From positions 64,001-112,782 of the IMG/VR virus record IMGVR_UViG_3300025649_000002: a stretch of 48,782 nt of DNA, one strand, 5' to 3'. Every line of letters starts with the position of its first letter. Position 1 is the stretch's first letter. The translations under genes and the position numbers were made by a program. This document shows positions 7,406 to 16,109 of the stretch, piece by piece. A model generated the notes under the pieces. The model was not told where the DNA came from, did not search any database, and saw only the letters and a list, made by a program, of their open reading frames with translations. This DNA is from a virus.

Positions 7406-8302
7406 TTATGCAGTTTTCAAGTCATCAAGATACTCTGAAATAAACTTCCTGCTTTTCAATTCAAATTCAATTTTCTTTTCTGAATTTGCAATAGCGGAAA
7501 TTACATATGTCAGATAATAGAAATTACTCAAATCGCCACCGACATTTGCCCAGATCTTTTCAACTTTTTTCATGATCCTACGAGCGCCGACTTTTGATTT
7601 GAACTCTTCCATGAAACCATCAGGTACAATTGTTTCCTTGAATTTATTGATTTTATTGATAATATTTTCCTTAACATTCTGAACCTGTTCATAGTCAAGT
7701 GCCAATTTTTTATCATGTACAAGTGTCTTCTTGAATTCATCAAGGAGATAAATGTTATTGATACTCAATCCTTTCTTGACCTTATCACTTGCCAAGGATG
7801 TCATAAAACCATAATTCAGAGAAAGAGTATGACAACCAGTCATGTTATTGACAATTGAAAATGTCAATGATGATTGCTGTGCCAATTTCTCCTCATCAAT
7901 ACCAGTCAGAAGTTTGAACATCATTGCATTCACTTCATCAGGTTCTGTTTCCTCAATCTCGTAACCATCTAAAACGAATGTATAATTAATAATTGAACCA
8001 TTGCGGAAAAATGTTTCACCCACTGTACTCCCGCCCAATTGTTTCTTAATTGTCTCAACGATTCCTTCTGTTTTTCCAACTGTATAATCATTGGATAACA
8101 ATCCTGGAGATACTTCCCAAGGTGCTTCGTCTGAGAGTTTTTCAGGTTTCATTGCCAAAACCCATTTTGAAGAATTAACTCCTGATGGATCAATGAAATT
8201 ACTGTAGCGAAATTTTACTTTACAATCAGTAAATTCAAGATGAGGCATTCCACCTTCTTTAATTTTTGTATGTACGTCGCCAAGATTAATAAAATTAGAC
8301 AT
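7406..8302 (-). CDS. Hypothetical protein, 298 aa
   Basis: AAGGAGA precedes the ATG. The product is soluble and mixed alpha/beta: an N-terminal half with short strands (LEFTDCKVKFRYSNF, SIINYTFVLDGYEIEE) and a helical C-terminal half (VQNVKENIINKINKFKETIV, KVEKIWANVGGDLSNF). Codon use is richer in GC-ending codons than its small neighbours and a hairpin terminator follows, consistent with high expression. It overlaps the start region of the ligase gene's end by 8 nt. Function unknown; a structural or abundant DNA-metabolism role is possible. Confidence 0.6.
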   Translation of the reverse strand: MSNFINLGDVHTKIKEGGMPHLEFTDCKVKFRYSNFIDPSGVNSSKWVLAMKPEKLSDEAPWEVSPGLLSNDYTVGKTEGIVETIKKQLGGSTVGETFFRNGSIINYTFVLDGYEIEETEPDEVNAMMFKLLTGIDEEKLAQQSSLTFSIVNNMTGCHTLSLNYGFMTSLASDKVKKGLSINNIYLLDEFKKTLVHDKKLALDYEQVQNVKENIINKINKFKETIVPDGFMEEFKSKVGARRIMKKVEKIWANVGGDLSNFYYLTYVISAIANSEKKIEFELKSRKFISEYLDDLKTA

Positions 8303-10154
8303 TTATATTTCTCCTTGCTTTCATGTGCAGTTCGACTAATTGTTCTTCGGTTATAATCGGTATACCTTTATCCTGTGCCTTTTTATATTTACCGGAAGAT
8401 GATACTTCATTACACACCAAATGTGAACATGATGAAATAGATGCATTTCTTCCGCCATTATCTTCAATCCATTTTTCAATTTCTTTACGAGGACGTGATA
8501 ACTTTCCTGTAACACAAAATGTATGTCCAGTCAATGTACCAACTGTATTCGTATTTGTTTCCAATCCGATATGTCTCAATTGCTCCAATAAATCTAAATT
8601 ACTTCTCAATCCATTAACAATTTTCTCTGCTGTTTTCATTCCTATACCTTTAATCTTTACGAGGTCATCACAGAATACATTAAGAACACATTTGCTCAGA
8701 ATAACCTTAAATTCAAAATTATCAAGAAGAAGTTTTGATGTTGTACGACCCAACCCATCTATTCCTAAAGATGATAAAAGTTTTTCGGGAGTTGTCTGTT
8801 TGACTTCACCAACTCGTTTTATAAAATCAGTTGCTGATGTTTCACCCCATCCTGAAAGTTTTTCAATATCACCTTGTTTCAAATTGAATACATCAATGAT
8901 TGAATTACAACCCAGTGACGTTAACATTTTTTCACTGAAGAATTCAAGTCCTAATCGTTCAAAGAAATGTGCAATTCCTTTCTGAACCTTTGTGGAACAA
9001 TCAGGATTACCACAAACTAAATGAACTTTTTCTGAAATCAATGTTGAATTACATGAAGGACAAACCTTCGGCCATGTTACCTTAGGAGCTTTTTGAACAA
9101 CATCCTCAATGTAAGGAATAACATCACCGGAACGAACAATTTTGATGATGGATCCGATTCCAACTGCATTCTCCAAAATGAATTTTGCATTGAAACCTGT
9201 ACACTTTCCTATTGTTGCTCCTCCAAGATCAACAGGTTCCACCCATACAACCGGAATGATTTTTCCTGTTCTTGATGGTTTCCATTCAACTAGTTTGACA
9301 GTTGTTTCTGCAACCATCTTATTTGCCTTATATGCAATCTTATGTTCAGGCAATTTTATATGTTCAACTTCACAATTATCAACACTGATAACAACACCAT
9401 CTTTGTCATAATCAGTAGTCTCTTCGAGAAGTTTCAATGCAGCACCTTCAATGTTTAATTCTTTATCATTTGTAGGAAATTTCACTATCTTATATCGAAC
9501 ACAACGACTAGTCATTTTAGCAATTTTATCTATTCTCACTGCTTCAGATGTAGCAGCAGGACCGTCAGGATCTTTCCAACCATGGAATAATACACTTAGA
9601 TGTTCCAAATGTTTTCCTGATTCCCGATGCATTATTCCTGCAACACCATTTCGTTTATTCTTGTAACCTAATTTAGTATGGTCACATGTTAAAATGATCT
9701 CACCAACGAAAGTTGCAATTGGTCGGTCGGACAATATATGCCGAGGTACAAACGTTCTCGCTTTTTCTGTAACGTTTTCACCTATCGTTCCATCTCCTCT
9801 TAACCATGCTTTATGAAAATCCCCATTTTTATATTGTGCCTCAATACCAATACCATCCAATTTATGAGATAGAATATATATGAGTGAAGGATGTTTCGCT
9901 AACCATGGATCAAGATCAATGGATGTTTTATTTTTGAGACTACCCATTGTATATGGCAGAAACTCTTTATTCACCTTAGGTTTATTCCCGACTTCTTTGA
10001 GAAATTCATTTTCAGGATCTGTTTTCTCTAATACTTGTTTGAAATGGTCATATGTGCCATCATCCACTTGTGGGAATCCTAGACTATATGATTCATTCCA
10101 ATCCCGTAATGAACTCACCATTTCTTCGGAAGATTCGAAATTGAATTCAATCAT
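8295..10154 (-). CDS. ligA: NAD-dependent DNA ligase
   Basis: The 619-aa product shows the full LigA order. The nucleotidyltransferase domain has KLDG at 98-101 (K98 is the predicted AMP-accepting lysine), RGDGTIGENVT near 119-129, GEIIL at 151-155 and the DKDGVV motif at 250-255. The OB fold follows (about 290-360), then a four-Cys zinc finger (C365, C368, C381, C386), helix-hairpin-helix repeats (about 400-530) and a BRCT domain (540-610). The N-terminal NAD-binding Ia region is short (only a YDHFKQVLEK-type helix is visible), which explains why it is slightly smaller than the bacterial 670 aa. It seals nicks with NAD+ as cofactor during phage DNA replication and repair. The ATG follows GTGGAGA and overlaps the upstream gene by 4 nt. 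Confidence 0.95.
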   Translation of the reverse strand: MIEFNFESSEEMVSSLRDWNESYSLGFPQVDDGTYDHFKQVLEKTDPENEFLKEVGNKPKVNKEFLPYTMGSLKNKTSIDLDPWLAKHPSLIYILSHKLDGIGIEAQYKNGDFHKAWLRGDGTIGENVTEKARTFVPRHILSDRPIATFVGEIILTCDHTKLGYKNKRNGVAGIMHRESGKHLEHLSVLFHGWKDPDGPAATSEAVRIDKIAKMTSRCVRYKIVKFPTNDKELNIEGAALKLLEETTDYDKDGVVISVDNCEVEHIKLPEHKIAYKANKMVAETTVKLVEWKPSRTGKIIPVVWVEPVDLGGATIGKCTGFNAKFILENAVGIGSIIKIVRSGDVIPYIEDVVQKAPKVTWPKVCPSCNSTLISEKVHLVCGNPDCSTKVQKGIAHFFERLGLEFFSEKMLTSLGCNSIIDVFNLKQGDIEKLSGWGETSATDFIKRVGEVKQTTPEKLLSSLGIDGLGRTTSKLLLDNFEFKVILSKCVLNVFCDDLVKIKGIGMKTAEKIVNGLRSNLDLLEQLRHIGLETNTNTVGTLTGHTFCVTGKLSRPRKEIEKWIEDNGGRNASISSCSHLVCNEVSSSGKYKKAQDKGIPIITEEQLVELHMKARRNINV

Positions 10155-10711
10155 GTTATTTTCTCCACTTGCTTTGCAGTTTTTAGTTCCATTTTTTGTT
10201 CTATTATATTATCAACTTTTTCATTAATATCAATATCATTTATTTCTTCCTCAATTTTTTCTTCAATCATTAAGTCTACTTTATCTCTAATATCAATATC
10301 ATCCAAATCTGAAGTAATTTGTTCATTCATTACATCCTCAACTGAATGTCTTGCTACTTCTTGTTCTACTTCTTTTTCAATAACCTGAGTGAAATCTTCA
10401 TTTCTTATCACATGAGCAACTTCATCCCGTGCCACTTCATCCATATCATAATTCTCGGCCAGTTGTTTTATAGATGTTGCGCACTCTTCATTTATCATTG
10501 TTTCATCAAGATTATCATCTATATATGCTTCAACAATATTCGAAACACCTCTAGTAATATATTCTTCAATTTCTTCAAATACTTTACTCTCTTTATCAAC
10601 AACACGAATAATGAAATCTGCAAGATGTTCCTTAATCATTTCACTAATTTTTGGTTCCAATATTTCACTTACCCGTATGGCCAAAACCTCCTGCTCCTCT
10701 TTCTGTAACAT
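10151..10711 (-). CDS. Acidic coiled-coil-like protein, 186 aa
   Basis: GGAGGA lies 6 nt before the ATG. The product is strongly acidic and helical, with repeated blocks of the form D-I-D-I-x-x-K-V-D-x-x-I-E-x-K (DIDIRDKVDLMIEEKIEEE, then DINEKVDNIIEQKMEL), suggesting an extended oligomeric helix. It overlaps the end of the dUTPase gene by 47 nt in another frame and overlaps the ligase start by 4 nt. No family recognised. Confidence 0.6.
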   Translation of the reverse strand: MLQKEEQEVLAIRVSEILEPKISEMIKEHLADFIIRVVDKESKVFEEIEEYITRGVSNIVEAYIDDNLDETMINEECATSIKQLAENYDMDEVARDEVAHVIRNEDFTQVIEKEVEQEVARHSVEDVMNEQITSDLDDIDIRDKVDLMIEEKIEEEINDIDINEKVDNIIEQKMELKTAKQVEKIT

Positions 10712-11096
10712 CTAGTTCCTCCACTTCTTCGAAATAGATTGATGGTACTTCTTGAATTACCCCTTGTGCAATTCGTTCACCTGTTGTAATTTGATAAACT
10801 ATATGAGGTAATAAATTAGTGACAAGAATTTTAATTTCGCCCCTGTAATCGCTATCAATCGTCCCAGGTGAATTTACGACAATTATTCCCAATTTTGCGA
10901 GTCCACTTCGTGGTCGAATCTGCATTTCAAATCCGATTGGAATGGCCACTGCCAATCCTGTTGGAATCATATAAATATCTCCCTGTTTCAATTCACAATT
11001 AATCATGGAATGTAAATCAAAACCAGCAGATCCTTCAGTGGCCAATTTCGGAATTTGAGCATCTTTATGAAGTTTCTTTACGAGTATCTTATGCAT
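10665..11096 (-). CDS. dut: dUTPase (dUTP diphosphatase)
   Basis: The 143-aa product has all five trimeric-dUTPase motifs in order: GSAGFDLHS (I), PRSGLA (II), GTIDSDYRGEI (III), GERIAQGVI (IV) and RGAGGFGHTGK (V). It hydrolyses dUTP to dUMP, keeping uracil out of DNA and feeding dTMP synthesis. The start is ATG 11096, with AAGGTGAT upstream; an in-frame extension to 11189 lies inside the previous gene. Motif V is complete to the stop, so all active-site elements are present. Confidence 0.95.
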   Translation of the reverse strand: MHKILVKKLHKDAQIPKLATEGSAGFDLHSMINCELKQGDIYMIPTGLAVAIPIGFEMQIRPRSGLAKLGIIVVNSPGTIDSDYRGEIKILVTNLLPHIVYQITTGERIAQGVIQEVPSIYFEEVEELDVTERGAGGFGHTGK

Positions 11097-11256
11097 CGGG
11101 TCTATCACCTTTTTCTTTGAACAGACTTGAAATTGTTTTAAATATATTTTCGAATATGTTTTGAATTTCTTGAATTGGATTTTTACCATCCCTGACTTTG
11201 TTTGCGATCCACCATCCTAAGATGATTCCCGCAATAAATACAATTATAGTATTCAT
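11089..11256 (-). CDS. Small single-span membrane protein, 55 aa
   Basis: GAGGAGATATAAAT precedes the ATG. Residues 3-18 (TIIVFIAGIILGWWIA) form one membrane segment, followed by a basic patch (NKVRDGKN) and an amphipathic helix (IQEIQNIFENIFKTISSLF). The layout is like YtxH-type or phage small membrane proteins. It overlaps the dUTPase start by 8 nt. Confidence 0.6.
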   Translation of the reverse strand: MNTIIVFIAGIILGWWIANKVRDGKNPIQEIQNIFENIFKTISSLFKEKGDRPDA

Positions 11257-11258
11257 AT

Positions 11259-11831
11259 TTATATCTCCTCAAATGAACATTTTATGTTTGTATTAATTCT
11301 TCTACCTTTTAATGTTATAGTTCCTGCCTTTGTTTGTTCCTGCAATAGATCCCGAGACCAAGCATAATATCCCGAAGGATCTCCACCATCCCATCCTCCA
11401 TCACCACATGACTTTGCAGTCTGTGAATAATAAAGAATACCTTCTTTATTTTTTAGTTTAATTTTTCCTTCATCATCATCGAATAGACAACCCACTATTG
11501 AAGAAAATATTCTTTCTGTTTCTTCAATTAAATCTATTTCACTTTTTTGAATTAATTCTTTCGATAATTCAATAGATACAATAGTCAATAGATTGTCATT
11601 TTCATCACGCACCCGAGAAACTGATACATGTCTTTCTTCGTTTTTATTTTCATCTACGAAATATCCACTCGCATAATCATTTGAAACGATTCCGAAATCA
11701 ATTCCTTCAACTGCATCAGTAACACGATTAATATGTTGACCATGCAGTGGAGGTAGATGTCCTTTCGCTCGACTCTCAACAATGAAACTACATGAAGAAC
11801 TATTTGATATAAAACCAGTTCTAGATTTCAT
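11259..11831 (-). CDS. SNSSS-tagged protein, 190 aa
   Basis: The N-terminus is MKSRTGFISNSSSCSF, a member of the six-protein tag family of this window. The remainder is unique: a glycine/aspartate-rich C-terminal half (CGDGGWDGGDPSGYYAW) and a preceding acidic stretch (CLFDDDEGKIKL). No signal peptide or membrane segment. Its ATG overlaps the stop of the upstream SNSSS gene (TAATG), with no strong ribosome site of its own, so it is probably translated by re-initiation. Function unknown. Confidence 0.65.
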   Translation of the reverse strand: MKSRTGFISNSSSCSFIVESRAKGHLPPLHGQHINRVTDAVEGIDFGIVSNDYASGYFVDENKNEERHVSVSRVRDENDNLLTIVSIELSKELIQKSEIDLIEETERIFSSIVGCLFDDDEGKIKLKNKEGILYYSQTAKSCGDGGWDGGDPSGYYAWSRDLLQEQTKAGTITLKGRRINTNIKCSFEEI

Positions 11832-12304
11832 TACTTTGTTTCTTTCATTGCGTTACAAAATTCATCATATGTTTTAAACTTATCACGAATCTCGTCCAGA
11901 ATATCATTACGTTTTATCCCGAATTTCTTTTGAAAGTAAGTGATATAATCACTATCCATCATTGTATCGAAATTGCAGATAGGACATGCAATAATCGGAA
12001 CTTCATAATATCCTTCGTCACCTTCGAAGATTTTCTCTTTCACTGTTTCTTTTAGATCTACATCAGAAATATTTTCATCATCTGTTGTATCCTCAAAGGC
12101 ACTGTACAATGTTCTTAATTCTTCAATACTCATATTTTCAATTCTGTCTCTCATATGATCTTGACAAACTGTATGGCCATTTTTACATTCTGCCATCTCC
12201 GCTTCATCCAAACACATATCCATACCTGATACATCATTACCACATACATCACATACAAATGATGATGATGAACTATTAGATACAAATCCTTTACGTTTTT
12301 TCAT
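11831..12304 (-). CDS. SNSSS-tagged protein with RING-like zinc pattern
   Basis: The start is ATG 12304, with AAGGAGA 6 nt upstream; a GTG at 12310 sits inside the spacer. After the tag MKKRKGFVSNSSSSSF come cysteines and histidines in order C18, C21, C31, C40, H44, C47, H50 and, after an acidic helix, C107 and C110 (CPIC). The ECKNGHTVCQDH core and the closing CPIC resemble a treble-clef or RING-type zinc module, although the middle spacing is longer than usual. The zinc-binding call is fair. An E3-like role is speculation, raised because E1-like and E2-like genes lie elsewhere in the window. Confidence 0.6.
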   Translation of the reverse strand: MKKRKGFVSNSSSSSFVCDVCGNDVSGMDMCLDEAEMAECKNGHTVCQDHMRDRIENMSIEELRTLYSAFEDTTDDENISDVDLKETVKEKIFEGDEGYYEVPIIACPICNFDTMMDSDYITYFQKKFGIKRNDILDEIRDKFKTYDEFCNAMKETK

Positions 12305-12320
12305 ATACACTCTCCTTAAA

Positions 12321-12599
12321 TTAATGTAACTTTCTTGTTAATGATAATATGACAATCCCTTTTTCCGGATCTTTTGTTATCAAGATATTAAATAAAGATT
12401 CAATATCATATTCTTCTACACATAAATCGTTGGCCATCTGTTGAGTCAGAAGTGGTCGTAAGAAATTGACCATATTAATTTCAACCATTTTTACAATGTC
12501 AGGATTTTCTCCTATTGCATCCGCCATGATCCTTGCATATGATTCTTCTAATAATTTAACTTCCCGATCTGTTAGTAGTGCAGTCACATCACGACCCAC
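12321..12599 (-). CDS. Hypothetical helical protein, 92 aa, GTG start
   Basis: TAGGAGG lies 5 nt before a GTG start. The product is helical (LTDREVKLLEESYARIMADAIG, VKMVEINMVNFLRPLLTQQMAND) with a final beta strand (KGIVILSLTRKL). No recognised domain. It sits 9 nt after the stop of a Cys-rich gene and 16 nt before a tagged gene. Confidence 0.6.
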   Translation of the reverse strand: MGRDVTALLTDREVKLLEESYARIMADAIGENPDIVKMVEINMVNFLRPLLTQQMANDLCVEEYDIESLFNILITKDPEKGIVILSLTRKLH

Positions 12600-12608
12600 T
12601 TTATCCTC

Positions 12609-12791
12609 CTACATATTAATTTTATTAATATCCACTTCATCACAATCATCATGACAATAAAATGTATTATTCAATAAATCCATTTTAAGTTTACCAAACT
12701 TGCTACAACGCCCGAAACCTATTAAATATTTTGAATATTGACAAGTTATGTGACAACATTTTGGTGAATTATTTATGAAGGTTTTACTCAT
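12609..12791 (-). CDS. Cysteine-rich small protein, 60 aa
   Basis: The product carries KCCHITCQYSKY, a later GRCSKF and C-H-D-D-C near the end, a plausible zinc site. It overlaps the upstream gene's stop by 8 nt. It resembles other short Cys-rich proteins here (4784, 12784, 17178) in style rather than in sequence. Function unknown. Confidence 0.5.
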   Translation of the reverse strand: MSKTFINNSPKCCHITCQYSKYLIGFGRCSKFGKLKMDLLNNTFYCHDDCDEVDINKINM

Positions 12792-13011
12792 GATTTACTC
12801 CTGATAAAGGTGCCCAGTTTATACATGTATTAGTGGGTTTCGTCCACGAATGTACATAAGTACGACCACAGTAATCACTTTCCTTAAAATATCCTGCACA
12901 ATTAATACATCTTTTAAAAGGATCAGCAATAATTTTATCAAGTTGTGCTTTAAGTTTGGCTCTAAACTTTTTATCTGCTGCAGTAAGAATTGTTGTTGAT
13001 GAATTTGTCAT
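12784..13011 (-). CDS. Cysteine-motif small protein, 75 aa
   Basis: The C-terminal half has CINCAGYFKESDYCGRT and TNTCINW (C-x2-C-x9-C, then Cys before Trp), a recurrent short phage/prophage zinc motif. The N-terminal half is a basic helix (KKFRAKLKAQLDKII). A ribosome site (GGAGAA) lies about 10 nt upstream. Function unknown. Confidence 0.55.
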   Translation of the reverse strand: MTNSSTTILTAADKKFRAKLKAQLDKIIADPFKRCINCAGYFKESDYCGRTYVHSWTKPTNTCINWAPLSGVNHE

Positions 13012-13023
13012 AACAATATTCTC

Positions 13024-13209
13024 CTACGTTTCTATTTTTATTTTAATGTCATTGATTGAACCCCGTTCGCAACATTTTTCTTTTATTTCTTCAACTGTTT
13101 CAAACAACTCTGCGAGATCCAATGACATAAAATCTACTTCTAGATTCATTACAATTTTTTTTATTGATTTCTCTTTTCCTTTATCGAACAATTTTACTGA
13201 ACTCTTCAT
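13024..13209 (-). CDS. Hypothetical protein, 61 aa
   Basis: AAAGG lies about 9 nt before the ATG. The product has a strand (KIVMNLEVDFMSL), a helix (LAELFETVEEIKEKCC) and a final strand. It overlaps the previous gene by 29 nt in another frame. Function unknown. Confidence 0.5.
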   Translation of the reverse strand: MKSSVKLFDKGKEKSIKKIVMNLEVDFMSLDLAELFETVEEIKEKCCERGSINDIKIKIET

Positions 13210-13528
13210 TGATATAATCCTTTCGATTTATTTTGTCAGTAATTTTTCTCGCTTCATACTGTTTTACATTTTCAATCATTGCCTTTTTAAATTCCAATTC
13301 TTTACTCAATACTCCAATTGGCGATTTAGCAATCATTTTTAATGCATCCATAGGATCACTTTTCATGACTGCTGCGGCCATATCTTCATCCAATTCAATT
13401 GTTCCCATGACATAATTTCTTTGAGGATTTACTCTCATACGAAGTTTTAATACATGGACAATACTCGATTCATATGGAACCAATGATTCTAATCCATAAC
13501 AGTCTCCCATAAATAGATATTGCATCAT
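13181..13528 (-). CDS. Hypothetical protein, 115 aa
   Basis: The product starts MMQYLFMGDCYGLESLVP, has beta strands (IVHVLKLRMRVNP, YVMGTIELDEDMAAAV) and a C-terminal charged helix. The ribosome site GGAGGA lies upstream inside the previous gene's end, with a 4-nt overlap (ATGA). No family recognised. Confidence 0.6.
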   Translation of the reverse strand: MMQYLFMGDCYGLESLVPYESSIVHVLKLRMRVNPQRNYVMGTIELDEDMAAAVMKSDPMDALKMIAKSPIGVLSKELEFKKAMIENVKQYEARKITDKINRKDYINEEFSKIVR

Positions 13529-13986
13529 CTTCCTCCTTTCAATATTTTAACGTACTGAGGTTTCTTTAGATGATTTGGTTCGTTTCGACCTATCGCTAAT
13601 TGTTTCAACACTGTCGAATTTGCATCCTCAATCAAAACCTCATACATTACATCTTTAATATTATTTTTTGTATATATTTTCAATCCTTTGCCTTTTGCCA
13701 TATCAACATCTTTGACTTCAAAAATTCTCCCGCCTGCAAAGTATATCCAATAACCTTTAACATCCATAAATTTATTGATGATAGTTTGAATGAATTTCAT
13801 ACGGTGGGGATGATCCATCGTAAGTTTTTTCACATTTGGTTTTATCAATCCATCCAAACAGTCATCAATCATTTCCGCTATATCATCAAGTCCATCCTTA
13901 TTGGCTCTGTCAATCATTTCCATTGCCCACTTGATAGTCATAGGTCTTTTACATTTTAAAAGTTTAATAATGACATAATTCGTCAT
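13525..13986 (-). CDS. Hypothetical protein, 153 aa
   Basis: The start overlaps the stop of gat-queC by 4 nt. Segments include a helical first half (IKWAMEMIDRANKDGLDDIAEMIDDC), an aromatic strand (YWIYFAGGRIFEV) and a C-terminus ending LKGGR. Tight coupling to gat-queC could mean a related role, but nothing in the sequence shows it. Confidence 0.55.
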   Translation of the reverse strand: MTNYVIIKLLKCKRPMTIKWAMEMIDRANKDGLDDIAEMIDDCLDGLIKPNVKKLTMDHPHRMKFIQTIINKFMDVKGYWIYFAGGRIFEVKDVDMAKGKGLKIYTKNNIKDVMYEVLIEDANSTVLKQLAIGRNEPNHLKKPQYVKILKGGR

Positions 13987-15680
13987 CTTTTTAACGCCTT
14001 TATCTCATTGATTTTCCTTTGTAAATTATTCTTCTTATCTTCAGGTAGTAAAATCCGAGATACGACTTTATAGATATCTAAATCTAACTTTACACCACTA
14101 TCAAGATGCTTTGCATGATGGGGCGTATAATCTTCCGCTATTTCATAAAATCGTCGAGGATCTTTCATCCCTACCATCTTAGCACCCCACCAACTCAGTA
14201 ATCCTGAACCACATGCAGGAAGTCCATTCTTCATACAATTTTGTGGGACACCATTACAATCAACTATTGGTCTATCACAAGAGATTGTATGTTTAATGAT
14301 ATCTTCAATTCCTAATGCCTTAACCAACAACCATTGTTCAGACTTCATCAAATTTGCTAAACAATATAATGGTTGAAATCGATCACCAATCAATGTACCA
14401 TATTTTGTAGTCTGCAAAAATGATCTAATAAAATCTTCACAGTTATCTGGATAAAATCCCGACTCTGCAAGATTCAAAAAACCTCCTAACAGATATACCT
14501 TTTTGTAATTATATTTCATCACCATAGACTCTGCAAGAGTTGCCATGTATGTTAGAAACATCATATTACGACCAGGAACCCAAGCCTCTGTAGTTTTCAA
14601 TGCAACATCAGTTCCTGTACGAACTTCCGCCTCTGCATCAAGAAGCATTGATTGTGCTTCGATATCTTTATAGAAAGACCCTAAATCAAAAACTTTACTT
14701 TTAATTTCCAATTCATTACAGACTCTGTGAAATGCAATTTTCTCTGCCTCACTTCCACGGTGACCATAATCAAAATGACATGCAATAATATTTTTATATC
14801 CCGCATATTTCAATGTTGCTAATGTAACAGAAGAATCAAGACCACCTGAACATGATACCAGACATAACTCATCCTGAGATCTTGGTTTGCTTGAATCCCA
14901 TGTACTTGTTATGTATCGAGGACTGAATTTAATATGTTGTTCAAAACCAGATTCAAGATCTATCATTCTAATAAGAGGACCTTTCTGTGGATTATTATAA
15001 TAATATTCCCACACATTCATTCCTGTTCTTGAACAATCAGTTAACTCCTGAACCACATCACCTAAACAATCATTATCACTCGCTGCCATATATCCTGTAC
15101 CTTTGATATATCCTGTTGCAATTGGTTTGAAATCGTTAACAACATACATCTGACCTTTATTCAAATCAACCATAACAAATGCAAATCCACCTGATAGATA
15201 TTCCATAGTCTTTTTCATGTTTCGACCATTTTTCACATATGCAGCAATGATTGCTTCACTATCTATTTCGGTTGTAAATTTGAATTCGTTATCTTTTGCC
15301 CATTCATCCAACTCGTTATATATCTTTTGACTTACTGCACCATTATGAATAATAACACAACCAGCATTATGTATTGGTTGCATATTTATTTCAGTAGAAG
15401 ATGGTTCAGTCTCTGGTGATGCACGACTAACCATAAGATATAAATCACCAACCTTAGGACCATGATCTTCAGCATGCATCATCATATCAATTCGCGCTTC
15501 AGAAAATGGTCTTGTAGTTCTATAAAAATCATCAACAATCCATCCTTCTACTGGATGTTTTCTAATCAATGCATAACCAGAACCATCAACGCCTCTTTTC
15601 TCACACCACGTCATCATTTTATCTAATACACTAATGGCAGGTACACTTTCACATATATACAATGCTGCTATTCCACACAT
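13983..15680 (-). CDS. queC: Gat-QueC: glutamine amidotransferase fused to 7-cyano-7-deazaguanine synthase
   Basis: The 565-aa product joins a class II (Ntn) glutamine amidotransferase to a QueC ATPase. The N-terminus is MCGI with Cys2 as the expected nucleophile, HNGAV at 112-116 and TEIDSEAI at 137-144. The PP-loop SGGLDSS is at 278-284, followed by CHFDYGHRGSEAE (301-313), VPGRN (368-372), YPDN (410-413) and a Cys set (C468, C475, C482, C490) where QueC has its zinc ligands. QueC converts 7-carboxy-7-deazaguanine to preQ0 with ATP and ammonia, and the fused amidotransferase would supply ammonia from glutamine. Such fusions are known in phages that put 7-deazaguanines in DNA. AAAGGATAG precedes the ATG. 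The next gene is coupled by overlap. Confidence 0.9.
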   Translation of the reverse strand: MCGIAALYICESVPAISVLDKMMTWCEKRGVDGSGYALIRKHPVEGWIVDDFYRTTRPFSEARIDMMMHAEDHGPKVGDLYLMVSRASPETEPSSTEINMQPIHNAGCVIIHNGAVSQKIYNELDEWAKDNEFKFTTEIDSEAIIAAYVKNGRNMKKTMEYLSGGFAFVMVDLNKGQMYVVNDFKPIATGYIKGTGYMAASDNDCLGDVVQELTDCSRTGMNVWEYYYNNPQKGPLIRMIDLESGFEQHIKFSPRYITSTWDSSKPRSQDELCLVSCSGGLDSSVTLATLKYAGYKNIIACHFDYGHRGSEAEKIAFHRVCNELEIKSKVFDLGSFYKDIEAQSMLLDAEAEVRTGTDVALKTTEAWVPGRNMMFLTYMATLAESMVMKYNYKKVYLLGGFLNLAESGFYPDNCEDFIRSFLQTTKYGTLIGDRFQPLYCLANLMKSEQWLLVKALGIEDIIKHTISCDRPIVDCNGVPQNCMKNGLPACGSGLLSWWGAKMVGMKDPRRFYEIAEDYTPHHAKHLDSGVKLDLDIYKVVSRILLPEDKKNNLQRKINEIKALKR

Positions 15681-15699
15681 ATATCTATCCTTTCTTTAA

Positions 15700-16098
15700 T
15701 TATTCAGAATAATATTGAAGCAATTCTGCTTCATTAATATAATTATCAAATTCACCATTACGCAAATCTGTTTCAACATCACTTCCAGTATCATCTGCAA
15801 ATGAACCTGTAATTATAGCACGTCCAGATTCAATTTCCTTTTTCATCATACGATATGTTGCAACAGAATTTTCATTATAATGTTCTTTAATTTGATCTTC
15901 AATATTTTCATCATCTTTAAATTCAATCCAATTTTGATCTATCCACTCTATCAATTCTTTCATTGTTGTAAGTTTCCACCCGAAATCTTCAAGTGTATTG
16001 TTCGTTCCACGAACCGGTACAGATGTATTAATATTATCAGTTACTGCAATGAATGAAGTACTAGAACTATTCGATACAAAACTTGCTCTCATTTTCAT
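15700..16098 (-). CDS. SNSSS-tagged protein, 132 aa
   Basis: GAGGAGATG precedes the ATG. The tag is MKMRASFVSNSSSTSF. The rest is acidic, with two helices (LTTMKELIEWIDQNWIEF, ENIEDQIKEHYNENS) and a late AIITGSFADDTGSD motif that matches IITGS/IISGT-type motifs near the end of the two following tagged proteins. It lies 20 nt upstream of gat-queC. Function unknown. Confidence 0.65.
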   Translation of the reverse strand: MKMRASFVSNSSSTSFIAVTDNINTSVPVRGTNNTLEDFGWKLTTMKELIEWIDQNWIEFKDDENIEDQIKEHYNENSVATYRMMKKEIESGRAIITGSFADDTGSDVETDLRNGEFDNYINEAELLQYYSE

Positions 16099-16109
16099 AT
16101 ATCATCTCC

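Noticed and set aside
8323-8985. Long + strand reading frame (220 codons) opposite the DNA ligase
   Set aside because: It is antisense to a strongly supported ligase gene, has no ribosome site and no recognisable domain; it is a shadow of the ligase codon bias.
13525-13986. Gly-Gly-Arg end as a ubiquitin-like tail
   Set aside because: The protein is not near the E1-like locus, is not of beta-grasp type by eye, and a GGR end alone is weak evidence.
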